From NCBI GenBank assembly GCA_900545035.1, contig UQXM01000009.1, forward strand, positions 1 through 24,354: 24,354 bases of DNA, read 5' to 3'. The stretch is from an uncultured Fusobacterium sp. GTDB taxonomy: Bacteria; Fusobacteriota; Fusobacteriia; Fusobacteriales; Fusobacteriaceae. Every line of letters begins with the position of its first letter. Position 1 is the stretch's first letter. Under the pieces are notes generated by a model. The model was not told the origin of the DNA and ran no database searches. It saw nothing but the letters and a program-made list of their open reading frames with translations. This document shows positions 18,852 through 24,354 of the stretch, piece after piece. The position numbers were made by a program, and so were the translations under genes.

Positions 18852-19292
18852 ATGGAAAAAGTAACAGTAAAAGTAATTTTAGATAAAGGTGTGGCAAAAC
18901 CAATGTATATGACAGAGGGAGCAGCAGGAATGGATGTAAGAGCAAATATAACAGAGCCTGTTACTCTTGGAAGCCTTGAAAGAAAACTTATTCCTACAGG
19001 AATAAAAATGGAAATTCCAATGGGATATGAGGTACAGGTAAGACCAAGAAGCGGACTTGCACTAAAACATGGAATATCTATGGCAAATACTCCGGGAACA
19101 ATAGACAGCGATTATCGTGGAGAAATCGGAGTAATAATGATTAATTTGAGCAAAGATGAATATACAGTTGAGCCGGGAGAGAGAATAGCACAACTTGTAT
19201 TAAGCAGAGTGTATCAAATGGAACTTGTTGAAGCGGAAGAACTTTCTGACAGTGAAAGAAGCAGCGGAGGATTCGGACATACAGGAAAATAA
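18852..19292 (+). CDS. dut: dUTP diphosphatase (dUTPase)
   Basis: Dut hydrolyses dUTP to dUMP and pyrophosphate, keeping uracil out of DNA and feeding thymidylate synthesis. The 146-residue trimeric-type enzyme shows all five motifs: AAGMDVRA (24-31), RPRSGLALKHG, GTIDSDYRGEI with catalytic-water Asp85, GERIAQLVL, and the C-terminal P-loop-like RSSGGFGHTGK (136-146). The frame runs back to 18789 inside the M16 gene, but the ATG at 18852 gives the usual N-terminus and has GGAG(AG) 5-8 bases before it. The Met at position 27 replaces the more common Tyr or Phe in motif I. Coupled to the M16 peptidase gene by a 1-base gap. Confidence 0.95.
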   Translation: MEKVTVKVILDKGVAKPMYMTEGAAGMDVRANITEPVTLGSLERKLIPTGIKMEIPMGYEVQVRPRSGLALKHGISMANTPGTIDSDYRGEIGVIMINLSKDEYTVEPGERIAQLVLSRVYQMELVEAEELSDSERSSGGFGHTGK

Positions 19293-19307
19293 AATTAAGG
19301 AGCAGAT

Positions 19308-20414
19308 ATGCTGGACAAAAGAAATATTACCATAGCTATAAAAAAAATAAAAAAAATGGATCATGCCCTGATATTGAAAATCCTTCTTATAATAGGGATG
19401 AGCCTTACAGCAGTATATACAGCTACATCACACAGAACAATGTCTTTTTTTAAAAAAGAGATAATCTGGACATGTCTGGGAATTTTTGTATATTTTACTG
19501 TGTCATTTATAGATTACAGAAAATATGCAAAATATTACAGATTTATTTATGCAGTAAATATTCTTATGCTTCTGGCAGTATATGTTTTCGGAGATGAAGC
19601 CAAAGGGGCAAAGAGATGGATAGATTTGGGAGTAATAAGTGTACAGCCTTCTGAATTTGCAAAACTTTTTCTCGTGCTGACTTTTGCAGAAGTTCTTATT
19701 ATTGATTACGGAAAAAGTTTCAGAGGGCTAAAAGATATGTTTGTTTCAGGACTGCATATACTGCCCATATTTCTTCTGGTTTTAAATCAACCTGATTTGG
19801 GGACATCTCTTGTGCTGATTTTCATATATTTTGTTATGATATTTGTTCATGGAATAGATTGGAAAACAATATGGCAGATAGTTATTATGGGAGTAGCAAG
19901 TATTCCCGCAGCATATTTTTTTGTATTGAAAGATTATCAGAGAACAAGAATACAGACTTTTTTAAATCCTGAAGCTGATCTTATGAACAGCGGATGGAAT
20001 GTGGTACAGTCAAAAATAGCCATAGGTTCGGGAGGACTTTTTGGAAAAGGATTTATGCAGAGTACTCAAAGCAAACTGAGATTTCTTCCCGAGTCTCATA
20101 CAGACTTTATCGGCTCTGTTTTTCTGGAAGAGAGAGGATTTGCTGGAGGAGTTGTTTTAATAGTTCTGTATCTTGCTCTTATAATGAATATTATAAAAAT
20201 AGGAGATTCGGCGGAAGACAGATATGGAAAACTTATCTGTTACGGAATAGCAAGTATATTTTTTTTCCATGTGGTTGTAAATGTGGGAATGATAATGGGA
20301 GTAATGCCTGTTACCGGGCTGCCTCTGCTTTTTATGAGTTATGGAGGAAGTTCTTTTGTTTTTGGTTTTTTAATGCTGGGAATAGTTCACAGTGTAAAAA
20401 TACATAAATTTTAG
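19308..20414 (+). CDS. rodA: SEDS peptidoglycan glycosyltransferase RodA
   Basis: RodA polymerises glycan strands from lipid II during cell elongation, with a class B penicillin-binding protein as partner. The 368-residue protein has about ten membrane helices. GAKRWIDLGVISVQPSEFAKL is the SEDS signature. The RodA-type stretch QRTRIQTFLNPEADLMNSGWNVVQSKIAIGSGGLFGKG (given here as its landmarks, about residues 208-245) is followed by LPESHTDFIGSVFLEERGF, which holds the conserved acidic residue. FtsW is the alternative, but the FLNPE and HTDF context favours RodA. AAGGAG lies 7 bases before the ATG. No pbp2 or mreBCD gene is in the window. Confidence 0.88.
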   Translation: MLDKRNITIAIKKIKKMDHALILKILLIIGMSLTAVYTATSHRTMSFFKKEIIWTCLGIFVYFTVSFIDYRKYAKYYRFIYAVNILMLLAVYVFGDEAKGAKRWIDLGVISVQPSEFAKLFLVLTFAEVLIIDYGKSFRGLKDMFVSGLHILPIFLLVLNQPDLGTSLVLIFIYFVMIFVHGIDWKTIWQIVIMGVASIPAAYFFVLKDYQRTRIQTFLNPEADLMNSGWNVVQSKIAIGSGGLFGKGFMQSTQSKLRFLPESHTDFIGSVFLEERGFAGGVVLIVLYLALIMNIIKIGDSAEDRYGKLICYGIASIFFFHVVVNVGMIMGVMPVTGLPLLFMSYGGSSFVFGFLMLGIVHSVKIHKF

Positions 20415-20422
20415 AGGGAAAA

Positions 20423-21310
20423 ATGAAATATATAATAGAAAAAGAAGATGAGGGAGTAAGACTTGACAGATATTTAAGAAAAAAATTAAAATCTACACCT
20501 CTTACTGAGATTTTCAAAGCCATGAGAATAGGAAAAATAAAAGTAAATAATAAAAAGAAAAAAGAAAATTATCGTTTGGAAGAAGGAGATAAGGTATTTA
20601 TAGGTCTTGAAACTGATGAGGAAAAAAATATTCAGGAAGAGCCTTTTGTAACACTTTCTCCTGTTGAAAAAGAGGAACTTAAAAAGGGAATAATTTTTGA
20701 AAATGATGATTTGATAATTTTTAACAAGAAAAAAGATGTGGTTATGCATAAGGGAAGCGGATATGAATACGGGATTTCCGAAATGTTCAAATCGTATTTT
20801 CAAAATAACAGTTTTAATTTTGTAAACAGAATAGACAGAAAAACTTCGGGACTGGTTATAGGAGCAAAAAATAAAATTTCCACAAGAGTTCTTACAGAAG
20901 AGATAAGAGAAAATAATATTAAGAAAAAATATTATATTCTTGTTCACGGAATAATAAATAAAGAAAAGTTTATTGTGGACAACTATCTGAAAAAAATTGA
21001 GGACAGTGTTGTAGTAACAGATAAAGATGATCCTGAAGGAAAAGAGGCTGTTACAATTTTCAGAGTTCTGGGACACGGAAAAAATATAACTTTTCTTGAG
21101 GCAGAACTTATTACAGGGAGAACTCATCAATTGAGAGTACAGCTTTCACATATGGGATACCCGATAATAGGAGATACAAGATACGGAAAAAAAGATGATG
21201 AAAAATCGTTGTATCTGAATTCTTTTTATTGTGAAATTCCAAAATACAATATAAAAGCAGAGCTTCCTGTATCAGAATTTTTTAAGCTGAGAATGGAAAA
21301 AGATAAATAA
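20423..21310 (+). CDS. RluA-family RNA pseudouridine synthase (RluC/RluD type)
   Basis: This enzyme isomerises specific uridines to pseudouridine in rRNA or tRNA. The 295-residue protein has an N-terminal S4 RNA-binding domain (about 10-60, VRLDRYLRKKLKSTPL through GDKVFIG). The catalytic motif NRIDRKTSGLVIGAK has Asp138 as the nucleophile; the family usually has HRLD, so the His and Leu are replaced by Asn and Ile. ITGRTHQLRVQLSHMGYPIIGDTRYG is the second family motif. The S4 domain argues for RluC/RluD rather than RluA or TruC. GAGGG lies 5 bases before the ATG, 8 bases after rodA. The exact target base cannot be read from the sequence. Confidence 0.9.
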   Translation: MKYIIEKEDEGVRLDRYLRKKLKSTPLTEIFKAMRIGKIKVNNKKKKENYRLEEGDKVFIGLETDEEKNIQEEPFVTLSPVEKEELKKGIIFENDDLIIFNKKKDVVMHKGSGYEYGISEMFKSYFQNNSFNFVNRIDRKTSGLVIGAKNKISTRVLTEEIRENNIKKKYYILVHGIINKEKFIVDNYLKKIEDSVVVTDKDDPEGKEAVTIFRVLGHGKNITFLEAELITGRTHQLRVQLSHMGYPIIGDTRYGKKDDEKSLYLNSFYCEIPKYNIKAELPVSEFFKLRMEKDK

Positions 21311-21337
21311 AATACAGGGAAAGTTTAGGAGGAAACA

Positions 21338-22825
21338 GTGGCAGAAAGAGAGTTGTGGAAAAGCAGAAAAGGATTTGTTTATGCAGCCATAGGTGCTGCA
21401 ATAGGACTTGGAAATTTGTGGAGATTTCCTTTTCAGGCATATAAAAATGGGGGAGGAGCATTTTTTCTTCCATATATAGTTGCACTTTTTACTTGCGGAG
21501 TGCCTCTTATGATACTTGAGTATCAATATGGGCGGAAAATAAGAGGAGGCTCAACAAAAGCTTTCAGACTTCTGGGAAAAAAGTTTGAGTGGCTGGGATG
21601 GCTTCAGGTAATGGTGCCTCTTATAGTAATGATGTTTTACAACACAATAATTTCGGTGTCTGTTGTGTTTATGGTATGGTCTTTGGGACATGCTTTTGGA
21701 ATTGTAAACTGGATGTCTGACCCGGGACCTCTTATGGGAGCAATAGCAGGAACTGCTTCAGGACCTTTTGACATAAAAGCCGGAATAAGTGTATATATGC
21801 TTGGATTTGTAATTCTTGTATGGATTGGAAACTGGCTGATTGTAAGGAACGGAGTTTCTCAGGGTATTGAAAAATCTTCGAAGTTTTTCACTCCTGTATT
21901 AATGGCAATGATGATAATTTTTATGATTAATTCACTGACTCTTAAAGGAGCGGCAGAAGGATTAAATGCACTTTTTACTCCTGATTTTACAAAAATTCTG
22001 AATCCTAATATTTGGGTAGCTGCTTATGCACAAGTATTTTTTTCAACAACTCTTGCAGTAGGAGTAATGATTGCATATGGGTCGTATATTCCTGATGACT
22101 GGGATATTGTAAACAGTTCGTTTATGACGGTATTTTCAAATGCTTCTTTCGATATTATTTCAGGAATAACAGTATTTTCAACGCTGGGATATCTTGTTAA
22201 TAAGCTGGGAGTGGATTTCAATTCTTTTGGAAATGGAGCAGGGATAGCATTTATAGCTTTTCCGATAGCTGTTTCACAGATAACTTCCAATACAATTTTA
22301 CAGGGAATAATTGGATTTATATTTTTCTTCTGCCTGTTTATAGCAGGTTTGTCTTCAAGTATTTCAATGCTGGAATCTTTTTCGGCGGCAGCTATGGATA
22401 AATTTGAAATAGACAGAAAGAAACTTGTGAGTATTATTTCTGTTGTGGGATTTACAGGAAGTGCATGTTTTGCTACATATGCAGGATTTAATTACATTCT
22501 TGATATAGTGGATTCACATGTGGGAAATTATATTATTGCAACACTTGGGCTTGTGGAAACACTTTTGATGTGCAGATATTACGGAATTGAAAAAATCAGA
22601 GTGGAAGCAAATGAATATTCTGATTTTAAAATCGGAAAATGGTTCAATTTTTTATTGCAGTATGTAACACCTTTAATACTTGGAATAACAGTAGTAACAA
22701 ATATTATTACGGGATTTGCTCAAATGAATACAGCAAAACTTGTATTTGGATGGGGAACTATTCTCATAATGATTGTAACAGCAACCATATTTTACAGAAA
22801 ACAATGGGAAAAATCCATAGAATAA
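21338..22825 (+). CDS. Sodium-dependent amino-acid transporter (NSS/SNF family, MetP-like)
   Basis: This is a sodium-coupled symporter of the neurotransmitter:sodium symporter family, LeuT fold. The 495-residue protein has about 11-12 membrane helices. Helix 1 carries AAIGLGNLWRFPFQAYKNGGGAF, whose unwound GLGN segment binds sodium and substrate (described by its key residues). Helix 6 and helix 8 regions have the small-residue patterns of the family (FFSTTLAVGVMIAYGSYI; GLSSSISMLESF). The start is GTG at 21338, with AGGAGG 5 bases upstream; no ATG fits. The 33-residue MetS-like gene at 22845 suggests a methionine/alanine importer like the two-component MetPS of corynebacteria. That substrate call is inference. 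Confidence 0.9.
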   Translation: MAERELWKSRKGFVYAAIGAAIGLGNLWRFPFQAYKNGGGAFFLPYIVALFTCGVPLMILEYQYGRKIRGGSTKAFRLLGKKFEWLGWLQVMVPLIVMMFYNTIISVSVVFMVWSLGHAFGIVNWMSDPGPLMGAIAGTASGPFDIKAGISVYMLGFVILVWIGNWLIVRNGVSQGIEKSSKFFTPVLMAMMIIFMINSLTLKGAAEGLNALFTPDFTKILNPNIWVAAYAQVFFSTTLAVGVMIAYGSYIPDDWDIVNSSFMTVFSNASFDIISGITVFSTLGYLVNKLGVDFNSFGNGAGIAFIAFPIAVSQITSNTILQGIIGFIFFFCLFIAGLSSSISMLESFSAAAMDKFEIDRKKLVSIISVVGFTGSACFATYAGFNYILDIVDSHVGNYIIATLGLVETLLMCRYYGIEKIRVEANEYSDFKIGKWFNFLLQYVTPLILGITVVTNIITGFAQMNTAKLVFGWGTILIMIVTATIFYRKQWEKSIE

Positions 22826-22844
22826 GATAATAAGAGGTGGTTTT

Positions 22845-22946
22845 ATGAATACAGGAGCAATTATAATGATGATAACAGGGTGTACAATAGTGTGGGGCGG
22901 GCTGTTTGTATCTTTGAGAATAGCTCTTAAAAGTTCAAATAAATAA
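22845..22946 (+). CDS. metS: MetS-like small subunit of the NSS transporter (33 residues)
   Basis: A 33-codon gene too short for normal gene-calling thresholds. The peptide has one membrane helix: GAIIMMITGCTIVWGGLF followed by VSLRIALKSSNK. This matches the small methionine/alanine importer subunit family (MetS), whose hallmarks are an N-terminal (S/T)xxAIIMM and a central xWGGL followed by a basic tail. AGAGGTGG (22833-22840) lies 4 bases before the ATG. It is 19 bases after the transporter gene and just before a strong terminator, so it is the last gene of the transcript. In corynebacteria the small subunit is required for transport; whether that holds here is inference. Confidence 0.82.
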   Translation: MNTGAIIMMITGCTIVWGGLFVSLRIALKSSNK

Positions 22947-22980
22947 AAAAAATGAGGCTGAAAAAACAGTCTCATTTTTT
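22947..22980. terminator. Bidirectional intrinsic terminator
   Basis: AAAAAATGAGGCTG (22947-22960) pairs with CAGTCTCATTTTTT (22967-22980) around a loop of six A bases: 14 bp with a single G-U wobble. The + strand reading ends in six T; the - strand reading ends in eight T. It therefore serves both the long + strand gene run ending at metS and the converging - strand LivJ-like gene. Confidence 0.92.
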
Positions 22981-22988
22981 ATAATATC

Positions 22989-24131
22989 CTATTTTATTTT
23001 TGAGTCAAACACATATTCTCCATTAACTATTTTTAGAATAGTAACTGCTTTTACAGGGTTATTGTGGTCATCAAATGTTAAGTATCCTGTAATTCCGTCA
23101 TATTCAATATTTTTTAAAGCGTCAACGACAGCTTGTTTGTCTGTGCTTCCTGCCTTTTCCACAGCTTCTTTTACCATATATACAGCATCATATCCAAGAG
23201 CAGAGAAAGCAGAAGGGTCTTCTTTATATGTTTCTCTGTATGCTTTTATAAAGTTCTGAATTTTTACTGATTCGTCCTGCATAGAGAAGTGATTAGTGAA
23301 GTATGAATTTTCTATAACTTTATAAGCTGTTGAGTCAAGAGTTTTAGCAATTCCGTCCCAACCGTCAGAACCGACAAAAATTGATTTTACTCCGACTTCT
23401 CTTGCTTGTGCGGCAATTAAAGAAGCCTGCTCATAATATTCCGGAATAAGTAAAACATCCGGATTTTCAGCAGCTATTTTTGTAAGTTGTGCTCTGAAAT
23501 CTCTGTCCCCGTCAGCATATCCCTCTTTTACAGTAATTTTTATTCCTAATTTTTCAGCTTGTTCAGTGAATGCTTTTGCAATACCGTCTGAATAGTCGCT
23601 GGAATTGTTTACTAAAATTCCTGCTGTATCAGCACCGAATCTCTCTTTGGCAAGAGTTGCAAGAACAGTTCCCTGATATGGATTTGTAAAGCATACACGG
23701 AATACATTCGGTCCGGCTTCTGTAATATCAACCTGAGTTCCTGTAGGTGTAATCATAGGCATATTATCTTGAGCAGCTATTTCAGCCACAGCTACCGTAG
23801 GTTTTGAAGTAATATCTCCGATTACTGCCGCAACATTTGTATCAACAAGTTTGTTGTATGCCATAACGGATTCTGTAGCATCTCCTTTTGTATCAAGAAC
23901 AATATACTCAATTTGTTTTCCGTTTATTCCTCCGTTTTTATTTATTTCTTCAACAGCAAGCTGAGCTCCGTTTGTTGTAGTTACTCCATAAATTGCAAGT
24001 GAACCTGTAAGAGGTGCAAGTCCCCCGACTTTTATGACAGTATTTTCAGCTGTTTCTTTTTGACCTCCACAGGCTGCAAACATCATTGCAGCTCCTGTTA
24101 TTATTGTTTTCATTATTTTTCCTTTTTTCAT
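22989..24131 (-). CDS. LivJ-type amino-acid-binding lipoprotein of an ABC transporter
   Basis: This is a periplasmic, lipid-anchored solute-binding protein of the branched-chain amino-acid (Peripla_BP_6) family. The 380-residue protein has a short basic N-terminus, a hydrophobic stretch and the lipobox FAAC with Cys21. IKVGGLAPLTGSLAIYG, NGAQLAVEEINKNGGINGK and AVIGDITSKPTVAVAEIA are family signatures, followed by two alternating Rossmann-like lobes and a C-terminal ITGYLTFDDHNNP. The start at 24131 has GGGGGAAG about 10 bases upstream. Met7 (codon ending at 24111) also has AAAGGA before it and is a good alternative. No permease or ATPase genes follow, because the terminator at 22947-22980 comes 8 bases after the stop. 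The ligand could be leucine-type or another small amide. Confidence 0.92.
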   Translation of the reverse strand: MKKGKIMKTIITGAAMMFAACGGQKETAENTVIKVGGLAPLTGSLAIYGVTTTNGAQLAVEEINKNGGINGKQIEYIVLDTKGDATESVMAYNKLVDTNVAAVIGDITSKPTVAVAEIAAQDNMPMITPTGTQVDITEAGPNVFRVCFTNPYQGTVLATLAKERFGADTAGILVNNSSDYSDGIAKAFTEQAEKLGIKITVKEGYADGDRDFRAQLTKIAAENPDVLLIPEYYEQASLIAAQAREVGVKSIFVGSDGWDGIAKTLDSTAYKVIENSYFTNHFSMQDESVKIQNFIKAYRETYKEDPSAFSALGYDAVYMVKEAVEKAGSTDKQAVVDALKNIEYDGITGYLTFDDHNNPVKAVTILKIVNGEYVFDSKIK

Positions 24132-24200
24132 AAGTAATCTTCCCCCTTTAAATATTTATATTTTAATTTTTTGTTTATATACTAAAGAATAATAAATAAA
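24132..24200 (-). other. Upstream region of the LivJ-like gene
   Basis: This gap of about 70 bases between the terminator and the LivJ-like start must carry its promoter. It is almost entirely A/T. TATAAA- and AAATATAAAT-like -10 candidates are present, but I see no convincing -35 partner at the right spacing, so I do not place a promoter. No operator-like dyad stands out. Confidence 0.4.
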
Positions 24201-24226
24201 AAAGACAGCCATGTAAGGCTGTCTTT
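24201..24226 (-). terminator. Intrinsic terminator of a - strand gene beyond the window
   Basis: AAAGACAGCC (24201-24210) pairs perfectly with GGCTGTCTTT (24217-24226) around ATGTAA. Read on the - strand, the hairpin is followed by six T, A, then TTTATTATT; on the + strand the following bases are CCATTT. It is therefore a - strand terminator and implies a transcript coming from beyond 24354. It insulates the LivJ-like gene from upstream readthrough. Confidence 0.85.
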
Positions 24227-24354
24227 CCATTTCCCATAAAAATTAATCAATTATTTTATACAATTCACAAAAATAATTTACTGCATGAAATTATTGATAC
24301 TCTGCAGTTTTGTAAGAAATGAATATATCCGCATACCTTAACAAGATTATTTGT
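24227..24354 (-). other. Window edge, possible 3' end of an upstream - strand gene
   Basis: The terminator at 24201-24226 suggests a gene tail here. Two - strand frames stay open to the window edge. One ends with TAA at 24291-24293 after 20 codons (ending YKTAEYQ). The other runs about 29 codons to a TGA at about 24265. Neither piece is recognisable, and such lengths occur by chance. No + strand gene is visible. Confidence 0.2.

Noticed and set aside
19994..20407. Second + strand frame of 137 codons within rodA
   Set aside because: It is wholly inside rodA in another frame, is Cys/Arg/Ser-rich without a domain, and has no ribosome site.
20486..21130. Long antisense open frame (214 codons) opposite the pseudouridine synthase gene
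   Set aside because: It mirrors a well-supported gene, is rich in Phe, Ile, Ser and Tyr as expected from the complement of an A-rich gene, and has no recognisable domain.

Overview
This window holds a compact run of core genes from a low-GC, diderm (LPS-exporting) bacterium. The AT-rich sequence, heavy use of AGA and ATA codons, LPS-transport genes and overall gene complement suggest a member of the Fusobacteriota, perhaps Fusobacterium or a close relative. That assignment is inferred from composition and gene content, not from a database match.

Layout. Positions 1-64 hold the probable terminator of an upstream gene, merging into a 28-base T run. A good sigma-70-type promoter follows at 107-135. 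From 183 to 22946 there are 19 genes, all on the + strand and nearly all separated by 0-60 bases: dus, mutS, a 903-residue LptA/LptC-like protein, lptB, alaS, ruvX, secD, secF, alr, an RlmI-like methyltransferase, a CvpA-like protein, two LptF/LptG permeases, an M16 peptidase, dut, rodA, an RluA-family pseudouridine synthase, an NSS transporter and a 33-residue MetS-like partner. A strong bidirectional terminator (22947-22980) closes the run. A LivJ-type lipoprotein gene (22989-24131, - strand) converges on it. Beyond that lies only a second terminator and perhaps the tail of another - strand gene.

How the genes fit together. The largest theme is envelope building. LptB, the two LptF/G permeases and the giant OstA-repeat protein would form an LPS export machine. 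SecD/SecF support protein export, Alr supplies D-alanine, and RodA polymerises peptidoglycan. The rest is informational: tRNA and rRNA modification (Dus, RlmI-like, RluA-like), alanyl-tRNA charging, mismatch repair, RuvX and dUTP removal. The last two units concern amino-acid uptake.

Most of the window is ordinary housekeeping. The features that stand out are the giant single-chain LPS-bridge candidate, the easily missed 33-residue transporter subunit, a 16-bp imperfect hairpin between secF and alr, and the 28-T homopolymer beside the first promoter. I see no CRISPR array, insertion sequence, phage gene, rRNA or tRNA, and nothing I would call a wholly new system.
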